The position numbers were made by a program, and so were the translations under genes. 64,000 nucleotides of DNA from Dyella acidiphila (lineage in GTDB: Bacteria > Pseudomonadota > Gammaproteobacteria > Xanthomonadales > Rhodanobacteraceae), in assembly GCF_014863405.1 (NCBI RefSeq), contig NZ_JACZZA010000013.1, forward strand, positions 124,001-188,000. The letters are read 5' to 3'. The notes beneath the pieces were generated by a model. The model worked only from the letters and a program-made list of their open reading frames with translations, was not told the origin of the DNA and searched no databases. Below are positions 42,801 to 50,557 of the stretch, one piece after another (position 1 is the stretch's first letter; every line of letters begins with the position of its first letter).

Positions 42801-44328
42801 GCCATTACCGGCAAGCATGTGGATCTGCGCCGAAAAGCTTCCGCTGTGGCAGGCCATTCATGCCACTGCAGCCATGCAGCCTCCGATCGAAGCCCCCGCC
42901 GAATACGCCGCACAAAGTTGGACCCGCGAAGACGCCCTGCTCGAACTGGCCCGCGGCCGTCTCACCGGCCTGGGCCCTTGCAGCGTCGCCGCGCTCGCCA
43001 GTTCCATCCAGGTGGAGCCCGGCGACATCGACCACGCCCTGCTGCGCCTGCAATCCGAAGGCTATGTGATGCAGGGCCGTTTCACGCCCGATGCCAGCGA
43101 CACGGAATGGTGCGAACGCCATCTGCTTGCGCGCATCCATCGCTACACCATCGGCCGCCTGCGCCGTGAAATCGAGCCGGTCAGCCGCCGCGACCTGATG
43201 CGCTTCCTGCTCGAATGGCAGCACGCCACGCCGGGCACGCGCCTGCAGGGACCGGATTCGCTCAACGCCATACTCACCCAGCTCGAAGGCTACGAAGCCG
43301 CCGCTGCCGCCTGGGAAAGCGAACTGCTCGCCACCCGCATCGAGGACTACGCCAGCCGCTGGCTGGACGAAATGTGCCGCGCCGGCCGCATCGGCTGGAA
43401 CCGCCTGCGCAGTGGCGGCGGCAGCGGCGGACCGGTGCGCGCCACGCCGATCATGCTGCTGCCGCGCCGCCAGCTCGGCCTGTGGACCGGCATGGCCGAT
43501 CGCAATCAGGAGCAGGAACTGTTGCTGTCTTCGCGCGCGCAAGCCGTACTCGATGCACTGGTCGCCAACGGCGCATTGTTCTTCGACGAACTGCTCGACG
43601 ACACGCGCCTGTTGCGCACCGAACTGGAAGACGCGCTCGGCGAACTGGTTTCCGCCGGCCGCGTCACCGCCGACAGTTTCGCCGGCCTGCGCGCCCTGCT
43701 GACGCCCGCGGCCAAGCGCGAATCGCCGCGTCACCGCCGCGTGCGGCGACATGCTTTAAGCGAGATCGAAGATGCCGGCCGCTGGTCCTTGGTGCGCAAA
43801 CCCGCGGCGCGCGATGCCGCCGACAACAGCGCCGACGAAACCATCGAACACATCGCCCGCACGCTGCTGCGCCGCTACGGCGTGGTGTTCTGGAAACTGC
43901 TCGAACGCGAAGCCCCGTGGCTGCCGTCCTGGCGCGAACTGTTGCGCGTCTATCACCGCCTCGAAGCACGCGGCGAAATCCGCGGCGGCCGCTTCGTCGA
44001 AGGCCTGGTCGGCGAACAGTTCGCGCTGCCCGAAGCCATCGGCCAGTTGCGCAGCATTCGCCAGCGCCCGTACGAGCAACAATGCATCTGCCTGAGCGGC
44101 AGCGACCCGCTCAACCTGGTCGGCACCGTTCTGGCTGGCGACCGCCTGCCCGCTCTCGCCGGCACCCGCGTACTTTACGAAGACGGCATGCCGGTCGCCG
44201 CGCTGGTCGCGAGCAAGCCGCAGTGGCTGATCGATAGCGACCTGGCGCAGCAGCGGCGCTGGTTCAATGCCTTGTTGCGGCGGCCGGAGCCGGATGGCAC
44301 TAGCGATATCAGTTATGTGCGGCGTTAG
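39814..44328 (+). CDS. lhr: Lhr-family superfamily 2 ATP-dependent helicase with in-frame repeat insertion
   Basis: 1504 residues from ATG 39814 (an in-frame ATG at 39772 is nearly as good). Helicase motifs: APTGSGKT (42-49), PLKALSNDIHINL, TTPESLYVLM, DEIH (169-172), SAT (207-209), FVNTRRMAERLARHL, TASLELGIDIGDVDLVCQL and QRAGRSGH. The Lhr winged-helix and C-terminal regions follow, giving the full-length form as in E. coli (about 1540). Lhr unwinds RNA:DNA hybrids 3'-5' and is linked to DNA repair. Odd: residues about 220-282 (GLSPSPLRGEGRGEG ... APHPNPLPTGEREPEF) are translated palindromic repeat DNA inserted between FLVG and CSIIDIGHTRARDLAIEV, which normally lie close together. The frame is kept, so the protein is probably still made with an extra loop between the two RecA-like domains. 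Confidence 0.92.
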   Translation: MPLQTFHPAVSAWFDATFPAPTSAQARAWPQIRAGRHTLVAAPTGSGKTLTAFLAAIDALVQEAVARGGTLPDETRVVYVSPLKALSNDIHINLEAPLDGIRAQLEQLGLPDAPIRTAVRTGDTPQPERNLMRKAPPHILVTTPESLYVLMGSLSGRDMLKSVRSVIVDEIHAVAASKRGAHLALTLERLEALCQRPLQRIGLSATQKPIEDVAKFLVGEGTGLSPSPLRGEGRGEGATSRESQPEPQPRTADLFARAAPHPNPLPTGEREPEFPAKERNQNCSIIDIGHTRARDLAIEVPPVPLEAVMSNDSWELVYNQLAQLVEQHRTTLVFVNTRRMAERLARHLSERLGQDMVAAHHGSLAKEHRLDAEQRLKRGALKVLVATASLELGIDIGDVDLVCQLSSPRSIAAFLQRAGRSGHAVNGTPKARLFPSSRDDLIECAALLDCVRRGELDTLVQPPQPLDVLAQQIVAEIACAEWDEDALFDLVRRAYPYRTLAREQFNAIVRMLADGFTTRRGARAAYVHRDAVHHELRARRGARLTAVTSGGTIPDTADYLVVLEPQATIVGTINEDFAIESMAGDIFQLGNTSYRILRVERDRVRVEDAQGAPPSLPFWLGEAPGRSNELSFGVSRLREEIVAHIDAGGVQAAFEWLRDTLGLNESAAQQIVEYLAKAKAALGVLPTQSTLVFERFFDESGGTQLVIHTPWGSRINRAWGLALRKRFCRQFNFELQAAATENAIVLSLSISHSFPLEEVSRYLHSNSAEHVLIQALLDAPLFPVRWRWNAVTALALPRYAGGKKVPAPLQRMKSEDLLASVFPDQVACLENIVGERQIPDHPLVNQTLHDCLREAMDIDGLLDILKGLESGAITVVARDLTAPSPLASEVLNAAPYAFLDDAPLEERRTRAVQTRHWNGIEDTDDLARLDPDAIAAVRAEAWPEVRSADEMHEALNVLGFVTHEEAEANAGWHEWLQKLAKSHRATRLNPCGQEGQPLPASMWICAEKLPLWQAIHATAAMQPPIEAPAEYAAQSWTREDALLELARGRLTGLGPCSVAALASSIQVEPGDIDHALLRLQSEGYVMQGRFTPDASDTEWCERHLLARIHRYTIGRLRREIEPVSRRDLMRFLLEWQHATPGTRLQGPDSLNAILTQLEGYEAAAAAWESELLATRIEDYASRWLDEMCRAGRIGWNRLRSGGGSGGPVRATPIMLLPRRQLGLWTGMADRNQEQELLLSSRAQAVLDALVANGALFFDELLDDTRLLRTELEDALGELVSAGRVTADSFAGLRALLTPAAKRESPRHRRVRRHALSEIEDAGRWSLVRKPAARDAADNSADETIEHIARTLLRRYGVVFWKLLEREAPWLPSWRELLRVYHRLEARGEIRGGRFVEGLVGEQFALPEAIGQLRSIRQRPYEQQCICLSGSDPLNLVGTVLAGDRLPALAGTRVLYEDGMPVAALVASKPQWLIDSDLAQQRRWFNALLRRPEPDGTSDISYVRR
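40490..40625. repeat. Inverted pair of CT-rich repeats (family C) inside lhr
   Basis: CATCTCCCCTGCGGGGAGAG at 40490-40509 and its continuation GGTCGGGGTGAGGGGG are mirrored by CCCCTCACCCCAACCCTCTC at 40590 and CCCACAGGGGAGAGGGA. About 65 bases separate the copies. The extra DNA spans roughly 40471-40659, 189 bases or 63 codons, and both arms are translated. The same pair is intergenic at 59503-59640. Confidence 0.88.
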
Positions 44329-44443
44329 ACTCGGGCGTTAGGGCAGTAACGATCTCCCGCACAGGGACGTTCATGCCGGCAAGCGGTGTTTTATCCAGCA
44401 AGCGGGGCGATGCTTCAACTCATCAACGCATAGGGGAATCAGC

Positions 44444-44815
44444 ATGGAATCCGTAACAGGCATAGGCGGGCTGTTCTTTCGCGCAAAGGATCCGGAACTG
44501 CTGGGCCGCTGGTATCGCCAGCATCTGGGCGCCAACCTGATTCCCTCCGACTACTCCGAGCCGCCGTGGCAGCAGCAGGAAGGCCCTACGATCTTCATGC
44601 CCTTCGCGCAGGACACCACCTATTTCGGCGATGCACAGCGCATGTGGATGGTGAACTTCCGCGTGAGCAACCTCGATGCGATGGTCGCCCAGCTGCGTGC
44701 CGGCGGAGTCGAAGTGGCCGTGGATCCGGAGGCTTATCCGCATGGCCGCTTCGCGCGCTTGCAGGATCCCGAAGGCAATCCGATCGAGTTGTGGGAGCCG
44801 GACGGTCAGGACTAG
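44444..44815 (+). CDS. VOC-superfamily (glyoxalase-like) protein
   Basis: 123 residues, one vicinal-oxygen-chelate module. Typical strands and turns: GIGGLFFRAKDPELLGRWYR, HLGANLIPSDYSEPPW, MVNFRVSNLDAMVAQLRAGG, FARLQDPEGNPIELWEPDG. The C-terminal Glu in PIELWEP is the usual metal ligand; the first ligand His is not obvious. Enzymatic role unknown (lyase, dioxygenase or resistance). Stands alone after lhr. Confidence 0.85.
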   Translation: MESVTGIGGLFFRAKDPELLGRWYRQHLGANLIPSDYSEPPWQQQEGPTIFMPFAQDTTYFGDAQRMWMVNFRVSNLDAMVAQLRAGGVEVAVDPEAYPHGRFARLQDPEGNPIELWEPDGQD

Positions 44816-44879
44816 CCCCCTAACCCAAGTCGCGCCGCCAGTGAACGGCGGCGCCATAGCTGCTTATTCCGGAACAACC

Positions 44880-45383
44880 ATGCTGACGTATACCTGCTCT
44901 TGTTGCGGCGAGACGCATGCAGGCTCGCCCAGTTTCGGCTACAAGGCGCCGCATTATTACGATCTGCTCAGCGATGAGGACAAGACGCAGACCGCCGAGC
45001 TGGATGACGATATCTGCGTCATCGGCACGGACGAGCAATGCGATCGTTTTGTGCGCGCCATCCTCGAAGTACCGATCCTGGGTAGCGTCGAACCCTTTCT
45101 GTGGGGCGTATGGGTGTCGCTGAGCGAGGCCAGTTTCAAGCGTTATCTAATGACCTGGGATGAGCCGGACGAAAGCGATAGCTACTTCGGCTGGTTCAGC
45201 AACCGACTTCCGCACTATCCCGATACGCTGAACCTGAAAACCAGTGTGCGGCCGCGCAAGGGCGGCCTGCGCCCATGCCTGGTGTTAGAACAGTCGGATC
45301 ACCCGTTGGCCATGCATTTTCATCAAGGCCTCAGCGCTGAAGAAGCACAGCAGATCGCCGAGCGCGTCATGCATCCGCAATAG
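44880..45383 (+). CDS. DUF2199 domain protein
   Basis: 167 residues from ATG 44880, preceded by GGAA. It starts with a Cys pair motif (TYTCSCCGETHAGSPSFGYK), then DDDICVIGTDEQCDRFVRAI, PFLWGVWVSLSEASFKRY, PHYPDTLNLKTSVRPRKGG and HPLAMHFHQGLSAEEAQQI, which are the usual DUF2199 landmarks. The CxCC could bind zinc. Function unknown. 64 bases after the VOC gene, so possibly co-transcribed. Confidence 0.88.
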   Translation: MLTYTCSCCGETHAGSPSFGYKAPHYYDLLSDEDKTQTAELDDDICVIGTDEQCDRFVRAILEVPILGSVEPFLWGVWVSLSEASFKRYLMTWDEPDESDSYFGWFSNRLPHYPDTLNLKTSVRPRKGGLRPCLVLEQSDHPLAMHFHQGLSAEEAQQIAERVMHPQ

Positions 45384-45395
45384 CGAGGCGCAACG

Positions 45396-45767
45396 TCAGT
45401 CGCTGTGGTCAGCGATGTAGATCAGCAGACCATCGCGTTCGCGAAATTCGCTGCGCCCGGGCATCGCCATGCGCTGCCCGGCGCGTACGCCATTGGGCAG
45501 GTCGATGGCGAAGGTGCCTTCGAAGAAAATCTGCACATGCGCGGTGCCATCGGCTTCGTGGTAGCCGGTGATGGTCTGGTGGCGTGCCGAAAACAGTCCA
45601 CGTGAGCTTTGCGCGAGATGGCGCAATTCCTCGATGCCCAGGGTGCGCACGCTGAGCTGGCTGCCGGTGCAGTTTTCGAAAATCACTTCGCGATGCATCG
45701 CGGTAAGCATGGCGTCGACGTCCATGCGGTTGTAGGCGTCGATGTAGCGGTCGATGAGGGCGCGCAT
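45396..45767 (-). CDS. SnoaL/NTF2-like fold protein
   Basis: 123 residues. Starts MRALIDRYIDAYNRMDVDAM with the helix typical of the NTF2-like cone fold, then LTAMHREVIFENCTGSQLSV, ARHQTITGYHEADGTAHVQI and DGLLIYIADHSD at the end. Members are small ligand-binding or isomerase-like proteins; the substrate is unknown. It converges with the DUF2199 gene. Confidence 0.8.
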   Translation of the reverse strand: MRALIDRYIDAYNRMDVDAMLTAMHREVIFENCTGSQLSVRTLGIEELRHLAQSSRGLFSARHQTITGYHEADGTAHVQIFFEGTFAIDLPNGVRAGQRMAMPGRSEFRERDGLLIYIADHSD

Positions 45768-45789
45768 GAGGATGGGTCCGGTTTTTGCT

Positions 45790-45873
45790 CGTCATCCCAG
45801 CGAAGGCTGGGACCCAGCGACGTTCTCGCTACCGAAGGCACCGGATCCCAGCTTTCGCTGGGATGACGGTGAG
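45790..45873. repeat. Inverted pair of GTCATCCC elements (family B)
   Basis: CGTCATCCCAGCGAAGGCTG at 45790 and GCTTTCGCTGGGATGACG near 45850-45868 mirror each other across about 40 bases containing a second small stem (GGGACC / GGATCC). Located between the SnoaL-like gene (upstream side) and the S10 peptidase stop. Same family as 23804 and 47631. Confidence 0.85.
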
Positions 45874-45898
45874 GTACCGGAGAAGGTCTCGGCCGATT

Positions 45899-47479
45899 TT
45901 AGCGTTTTACGTTATCGGTCTGCTCGATAAACGCTGCCACGTTGTCATGCAACTGCTTCAGCGAGGGCTCGTTGGCGTAGACCATGTGGCCGGAGGGATA
46001 CCAGTGGTAGCTCACGTTGTTCATCAGCGCGGGCTGCACCGGCATGTGGTGCATTTCGTAGTCGGCAGCGAAGAACGGCGTGGCCAGGTCGTAATAGCCG
46101 CCGTTGAGCAGCACCTTCAGATCCGGATTGGTCTTCATCGCCTTGGCCAGGTCCGGCATCACGTTCAAGGTGCCGTCGTGGCCGTTGTGCTTCATGCCCC
46201 AGTCGGTCATGTCGGTGGCGAATTCGCGGTAGGTCTGGTCTTGGCCGAACTTCAGATCCTTGCGCACGTAGTCGTTGAACGCGGCGATGTAGGCCGAACT
46301 GATCGCCGAGGATTGCGGATCGTATTCCGCCTCCTTGCTCAGCGGATCAAGCGAGGGGCCGGCGAAGCGCGAATCCAGGCGGCCGGTGGTATCGCCGCTG
46401 TCGCCGAGAAGTTCGTGCTCGAACATGCCACCGGTAACGCGCAGGTCGGCCTTCAGCAGATACGCGACCGACAGGCCGGTGTATTGATGCAGCTTCTCGG
46501 CAATCGCCTGCTTGTGCGCGTCGTCCAGGCGCGAACCCTGCATCAGCGCCTGCGCGTACTCGCCCAGCGCAAACTGCTCCACTTCCTGCAGGAAGGATTC
46601 CAGTTCACCCGGCTGCTGCGGCAGCTTGTGATGGTAATAGGCGGTGGCCGCAAACGTCGGCAGCGCCAGTTCGTAGGGCAGGTCCACGCCGGGGTTCTGG
46701 TCGGAGCCGTCGATGCTGGTGTCGAAATTGAGGATCTGCGACAGCAGGATCACGCCGTTCAGATCCACGCTGTTCTCGTTCTCCAGATCGTTCGCCACCA
46801 CGGCCGAGCGAGTGGTGCCGTAGCTTTCGCCGAACAGATACTTGGGCGAATTCCAGCGGCCGTAGCGGCTGAGGAACTGGGTGATGAACTGGGCGAAGGC
46901 GTGGCCGTCGCCATCGACGCTATAGATATCCTTGCGCCGCTCCTTCAGTTGTTCCTCGCGCTTGGACGCATCCTGTTCGTCGGCTACCAGACGGCTGAAG
47001 CCAGCGCCGGGCGCATCGATAAAGACCAGGTCGGAGGCATCCAGCAGGCTGTAGTTGTTGTTGATCAGCTGGTACGGCGCGGCGGGCGTGTGGCTGTCGT
47101 CCTTGGTGACCACGCGGCGCGGACCGAACGCACCCATGTGCAGCCACACTGTGGCCGAGCCGGGGCCGCCGTTGTAGACAAAGGTGATCGGGCGCTTGGC
47201 CGCGTCTTCGCCTTTCTTGAAATAGGCGACGTAGAACATGCTGACGGTCGGCTCGTTTTCCTTCTCGTCCTTGCCGTGCAGCACGATGGTGCCGGCCACT
47301 GCCTTGTACGCGATGTGCCTGCCTTCCACCGAGACTGAGCCTTCGCTCTGCGAAGCCTGCGGATGCAGCAGGGCGGCTTCGGGTTTGGTGTCGTCCGATG
47401 CCTTGTCCTTCTTGTCGGCTGCCACGGCGGTGCCGAGCAGCAAGGTGGCAAGGGCGATAGCGAGCGGAAGCTTGCGCAT
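45899..47479 (-). CDS. Exported S10-family serine carboxypeptidase-like protein
   Basis: 526 residues. Signal peptide 1-20 (MRKLPLAIALATLLLGTAVA). Catalytic triad of the S10 family: Ser219 in FGESYGTTRS, Asp464 in GGYYDLATPF, His498 in YPSGHMVY. The substrate/oxyanion motif is FVYNGGPGSATVWLHMGAFG. Carboxypeptidases of this group remove C-terminal residues at acid pH; bacterial periplasmic members are common in Xanthomonadales. Directly upstream lies an unusual array of tandem repeats that occupies its promoter region. Confidence 0.9.
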   Translation of the reverse strand: MRKLPLAIALATLLLGTAVAADKKDKASDDTKPEAALLHPQASQSEGSVSVEGRHIAYKAVAGTIVLHGKDEKENEPTVSMFYVAYFKKGEDAAKRPITFVYNGGPGSATVWLHMGAFGPRRVVTKDDSHTPAAPYQLINNNYSLLDASDLVFIDAPGAGFSRLVADEQDASKREEQLKERRKDIYSVDGDGHAFAQFITQFLSRYGRWNSPKYLFGESYGTTRSAVVANDLENENSVDLNGVILLSQILNFDTSIDGSDQNPGVDLPYELALPTFAATAYYHHKLPQQPGELESFLQEVEQFALGEYAQALMQGSRLDDAHKQAIAEKLHQYTGLSVAYLLKADLRVTGGMFEHELLGDSGDTTGRLDSRFAGPSLDPLSKEAEYDPQSSAISSAYIAAFNDYVRKDLKFGQDQTYREFATDMTDWGMKHNGHDGTLNVMPDLAKAMKTNPDLKVLLNGGYYDLATPFFAADYEMHHMPVQPALMNNVSYHWYPSGHMVYANEPSLKQLHDNVAAFIEQTDNVKR

Positions 47480-47551
47480 GGAGTGATCTTCCCCGGTAGT
47501 GGCACAGGATGCCGACCGCCCAGCTTAGGCAGCCGGGCGGGGAGAATCACA

Positions 47552-47628
47552 CCCCAGAAGTCACAGGTTTGGGGTCGTGAAATCTTTCATCCCGAAGTCA
47601 CCGGTTTGGGCGCCCTGAAATTCTTCAT
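47552..47628. repeat. Two tandem 38-39 base direct repeats
   Basis: Unit 1 (47552-47590) and unit 2 (47591-47628) align from CCC-GAAGTCAC-GGTTTGGG through TGAAAT-TTTCAT, about 80 percent alike by eye. They lie 73-149 bases upstream of the S10 peptidase ATG, where they could be binding sites. The core recurs in the shorter units at 47713-47781. Confidence 0.7.
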
Positions 47629-47630
47629 CG

Positions 47631-47709
47631 CCGTCATCCCGGCGCAGGCCGGGACCTGGCGACTTTCTGGCAAGAAGACGCTGGGTCCCGGCCTGCGCCG
47701 GGATGACGG
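47631..47709. repeat. Inverted pair of GTCATCCC elements (family B)
   Basis: CCGTCATCCCGGCGCAGGCC and GGGACC on the left mirror GGTCCCGGCC and TGCGCCGGGATGACGG on the right, leaving a roughly 27-base loop. The pair lies within the repeat-rich spacer and separates the long units (left) from the short units (right), as if inserted into an older array. Confidence 0.85.
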
Positions 47710-47712
47710 GTT

Positions 47713-47781
47713 GGAGTGATCAGCAGTTTGGAGTAATCAGCGGTTTGGGGGTGATCGACGATTTGGGGCGGTCAGAAGGCG
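47713..47781. repeat. Four imperfect 17-18 base tandem units downstream of eda
   Basis: Units begin at 47713, 47730, 47747 and 47765: GGAGTGATCAGCAGTTT, GGAGTAATCAGCGGTTT, GGGGGTGATCGACGATTT, GGGGCGGTCAGAAGGCG. The first two differ at two positions; the last is the most degraded. The array ends 12 bases before the eda stop. Confidence 0.7.
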
Positions 47782-47792
47782 GGCCTGGACGG

Positions 47793-48446
47793 TCAGGCAA
47801 CGACGCCTTTGAGCAGCGCAGCTTCACGTGCCAGCTGTTCGATACCGGCCCAATCTCCGCGCTGCAATCGATCCGCTGGCGTCAACCAGGAGCCGCCCAC
47901 GCACAGCACGTTGGACAGACCCAGGAAATCCGCCGCGTTCTGCAGCGAGATGCCGCCGGTAGGGCAGAAGCGGATCTGCGGCAATGGGCTGGCCCAGGCG
48001 CCGAGCAGCTTGGCGCCGCCGGCCGGCACCGCCGGGAAGAACTTCAGATGGCGATAGCCGCGCTCCAGCAGGTTCATCGCTTCGCTGGCGGTGGCGATGC
48101 CGGGCAGCAGCGGCAGCGCGCTGTCTTCGGCAGCATCCAGCAGCTTGGGCGAGGTACCGGGCGATACCGCGAAACGCGCACCGGCCTGTTCGGCTGCGTG
48201 CAGGTCTTTTGCGGTAAGCACCGTGCCCACGCCCACCACCGCGCCTTCCACTTCGGCGGCGATCGCGCGGATGGCGTCGAGCGCGGCCGGCGTACGCAGG
48301 GTCACTTCAATGGCCGGGATGCCGCCGGCCACCAGGGCGCGCGCCATCGGCACCGCGTGTTTGGCGTCGTCGATGATCACCACCGGAATCACCGCGGCAA
48401 GGCGCATGGTGGCTTCGACTTGTTGTTGCTTGGTTTCGATGTTCAT
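47793..48446 (-). CDS. eda: 2-keto-3-deoxy-6-phosphogluconate (KDPG) aldolase
   Basis: 217 residues. Class I aldolase with the Schiff-base Lys135 in LKFFPA and the general-acid Glu47 in IEVTLRTP; also VGVGTVLTAKDLHAAEQAGA, FAVSPGTSPKLLDAA, PTGGISLQNAADFL. It splits KDPG to pyruvate and glyceraldehyde-3-phosphate, the last step of the Entner-Doudoroff path. It lies 143 bases after edd, the gap carrying a family B hairpin. Confidence 0.95.
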   Translation of the reverse strand: MNIETKQQQVEATMRLAAVIPVVIIDDAKHAVPMARALVAGGIPAIEVTLRTPAALDAIRAIAAEVEGAVVGVGTVLTAKDLHAAEQAGARFAVSPGTSPKLLDAAEDSALPLLPGIATASEAMNLLERGYRHLKFFPAVPAGGAKLLGAWASPLPQIRFCPTGGISLQNAADFLGLSNVLCVGGSWLTPADRLQRGDWAGIEQLAREAALLKGVVA

Positions 48447-48509
48447 GGGCTTATGCTCGAGATTAAGGCTGCGCAGACGACTACACGCTTACGCGATCTT
48501 CCATCAGCG

Positions 48510-48540
48510 CCGTCATTCCCGCGAAAGCGGGAATGACGGC
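48510..48540. repeat. GTCATTCC palindromic hairpin (family B) between edd and eda
   Basis: CCGTCATTCCCGC and GCGGGAATGACGG arms around a GAAA loop. In the middle of the edd-eda gap on the operon transcript, where it could modulate the eda/edd mRNA ratio. Confidence 0.85.
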
Positions 48541-48589
48541 ATGGAGAAGTGACGTTTCATCGGCAAATATGCGGACTGGCGTCAGCCAA

Positions 48590-50401
48590 TCAAAGCACAC
48601 CCGCACCCAAGTCCGCCGCCATCGCATTGCGCCGGAACATGCCGAATAGTTCACGTCCCATACCGTGCTGATGCCGGGACAGATCCTCGATCGCCGGCGT
48701 GCGGGCGGCGAATTCGCCCGCGTCCACCAGCACATCCAGGTGGCCATGCACCGCATCCAGGCGAATGATGTCGCCGTCGCGGATCTTGGCGATCGCGCCA
48801 CCGTCGTCCGCTTCCGGCGTGATATGGATCGCCGCCGGCACGCGGCCGCTGGCGCCGGACATGCGGCCGTCGGTGACCAGCGCGATGCGATGGCCGCGGT
48901 CCTGCAGCACGCTCAGCGTCGGCGTGAGCTTGTGCAACTCCGGCATGCCGATTGCGCGCGGACCCTGGAACCGCACCACTGCGATGAAATCGCGATTGAG
49001 CTCGCCACGGTCGAAGGCGCGCTTGATCTCGTCCTGGTCGTGGAACACCACGGCGGGCGCTTCGATCACCAGCCGCTCGTCCGGCACCGAGGACACCTTG
49101 ATCACGGCGCGGCCGAGATTGCCGTGCAGCATGCGCAGGCCGCCGTCGGTGCGGAACGGTTCGTCCATGCCACGCAGCACGCCGCGATTGCCGCTCTGTT
49201 TGAGCACCGGCGTCCAGCTCAGCGCGCCATCTTCGTTCAACGAGGGCACCTGGTTGTACTCGGCCAGGGTGCCGCCGGTAATCGCGTGCGCATCGCCATG
49301 CAGCAGGCCGGCACCGAGCAACTGATCGATCAGGAAAGCCATGCCACCGGCTTCGTGGAACTGGTTCACGTCGGCATAGCCGTTCGGATACACGCGCGCC
49401 AGCAGCGGCACCACCGAAGACAAGGCGTCGAAATCTTCCCAGCGCAGCGCAATGCCTGCCGCCTGCGCAATCGCCACCAGGTGCAGCAGGTGATTGGTGG
49501 AGCCGCCGGTGGCATGCAGGCCGATTACGCCGTTGACGATGGCGCGCTCGTCGACGATATGGCCGATCGGCAGGTTCTCGCCATGCTTGCCCAGCGCGGC
49601 CGCGCGGTGCACCGCTTCGGCCGTAAGCGCATCGCGCAACGGCGTATCCGGTGCGACGAAGCTGGCGCCTGGCAGATGCAGACCCATGATCTCCATCAGC
49701 ATCTGGTTGGAATTGGCGGTGCCGTAGAAGGTGCAGGTGCCGGGCGCGTGATACGAGGCGGCTTCCGCTTCCAGCAGTTCGGCGCGGCTGGCCTTGCCCT
49801 CCGCATAGGACTGACGCACTTTCGATTTCTGTTCGTTGGTGATGCCGCTGGGCATCGGGCCGCTGGGCACGAACACGCCGGGCAGATGGCCGAAGCTCAA
49901 CGCACCTATCAGCAGCCCCGGCACGATCTTGTCGCAGATGCCCAGGTACAGCGTGCCGTCGAACATGTCGTGCGACAGCGCCACCGCGGTGGCCATGGCG
50001 ATCAGGTCGCGCGAGAACAGCGACAGCTCCATGCCGGAGCGGCCCTGGGTAACGCCATCGCACATCGCCGGCACACCACCGGCCACCTGCGCGGTGAAGC
50101 CCGCATCGCGCGCGATCTGGCGGATCAGCGCCGGATAGCGTTCGTACGGCTGATGCGCAGAGAGCATGTCGTTGTATGCGGTGACAATGCCGATGTTCGG
50201 TACGTGGCCTTCGCGCAGCGCGGCCTTGTCGTTCACGCCGCAGGCCGCAAAACCGTGCGCCAGGTTGCCGCAGGAAAGCCGCGCGCGATGCGTGCCTTCT
50301 ACCGCGGCGCCATGGATACGGTCCAGGTACGCGGCGCGCGTATCGCGGCTGCGTTCGCGCAGGCGTTCGGTAACTTCGGCGACGACGGGGTGCAAACTCA
50401 T
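48590..50401 (-). CDS. edd: 6-Phosphogluconate dehydratase
   Basis: 603 residues, the full IlvD/Edd length. Iron-sulfur ligands: [20 protein letters not shown] and [20 protein letters not shown], plus [21 protein letters not shown]-terminal [20 protein letters not shown] is conserved in the family. It dehydrates 6-phosphogluconate to KDPG and needs a [4Fe-4S] cluster. Neighbouring zwf and pgl make its substrate and eda uses its product, so the whole oxidative branch of glucose breakdown is encoded here. Confidence 0.95.
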   Translation of the reverse strand: MSLHPVVAEVTERLRERSRDTRAAYLDRIHGAAVEGTHRARLSCGNLAHGFAACGVNDKAALREGHVPNIGIVTAYNDMLSAHQPYERYPALIRQIARDAGFTAQVAGGVPAMCDGVTQGRSGMELSLFSRDLIAMATAVALSHDMFDGTLYLGICDKIVPGLLIGALSFGHLPGVFVPSGPMPSGITNEQKSKVRQSYAEGKASRAELLEAEAASYHAPGTCTFYGTANSNQMLMEIMGLHLPGASFVAPDTPLRDALTAEAVHRAAALGKHGENLPIGHIVDERAIVNGVIGLHATGGSTNHLLHLVAIAQAAGIALRWEDFDALSSVVPLLARVYPNGYADVNQFHEAGGMAFLIDQLLGAGLLHGDAHAITGGTLAEYNQVPSLNEDGALSWTPVLKQSGNRGVLRGMDEPFRTDGGLRMLHGNLGRAVIKVSSVPDERLVIEAPAVVFHDQDEIKRAFDRGELNRDFIAVVRFQGPRAIGMPELHKLTPTLSVLQDRGHRIALVTDGRMSGASGRVPAAIHITPEADDGGAIAKIRDGDIIRLDAVHGHLDVLVDAGEFAARTPAIEDLSRHQHGMGRELFGMFRRNAMAADLGAGVL

Positions 50402-50490
50402 TTCAGACTCCAGCCGAGTGGATTCGGCGTTGACGCGTGTTTTGCCTGCAAAGGAAACATCATTGGCCTGATAAAGCTCATCCTCGCGTT

Positions 50491-50520
50491 GCCGTCATTC
50501 CCGCGAAAACGGAAATGACG
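50491..50520. repeat. GTCATTCC palindromic hairpin (family B) between pgl and edd
   Basis: CCGTCATTCCCGCG and its slightly degraded mirror ACGGAAATGACGG around AAA. Located in the 156-base gap between edd and pgl, within the transcript of the Entner-Doudoroff operon. Confidence 0.8.
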
Positions 50521-50557
50521 GCAGGGTGCGCAGCAGACGCAAATAATTCAGCCAGCT

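Larger units (their letters stand above)
47480..47792. other. Intergenic region between S10 peptidase and eda with tandem repeats
   Basis: This 313-base stretch has no gene. Two 38-39 base units (47552-47590 and 47591-47628: CCCCAGAAGTCACAGGTTTG and CCCGAAGTCACCGGTTTGGG, each ending in TTCAT) lie on one side of an inverted pair of family B hairpins (47631-47709). Four shorter 17-18 base units follow on the other side (from 47713: GGAGTGATCAGCAGTTT, GGAGTAATCAGCGGTTT, then two more divergent). All share a GGTTTGGG-like core. It forms the promoter side of the peptidase gene and the transcript end of eda. Confidence 0.7.

Noticed and set aside
44819-44828. A further family A REP copy (CTAACCCAAG) after the VOC gene
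   Set aside because: Only a ten-base match without the palindrome or GTAG head; likely chance.
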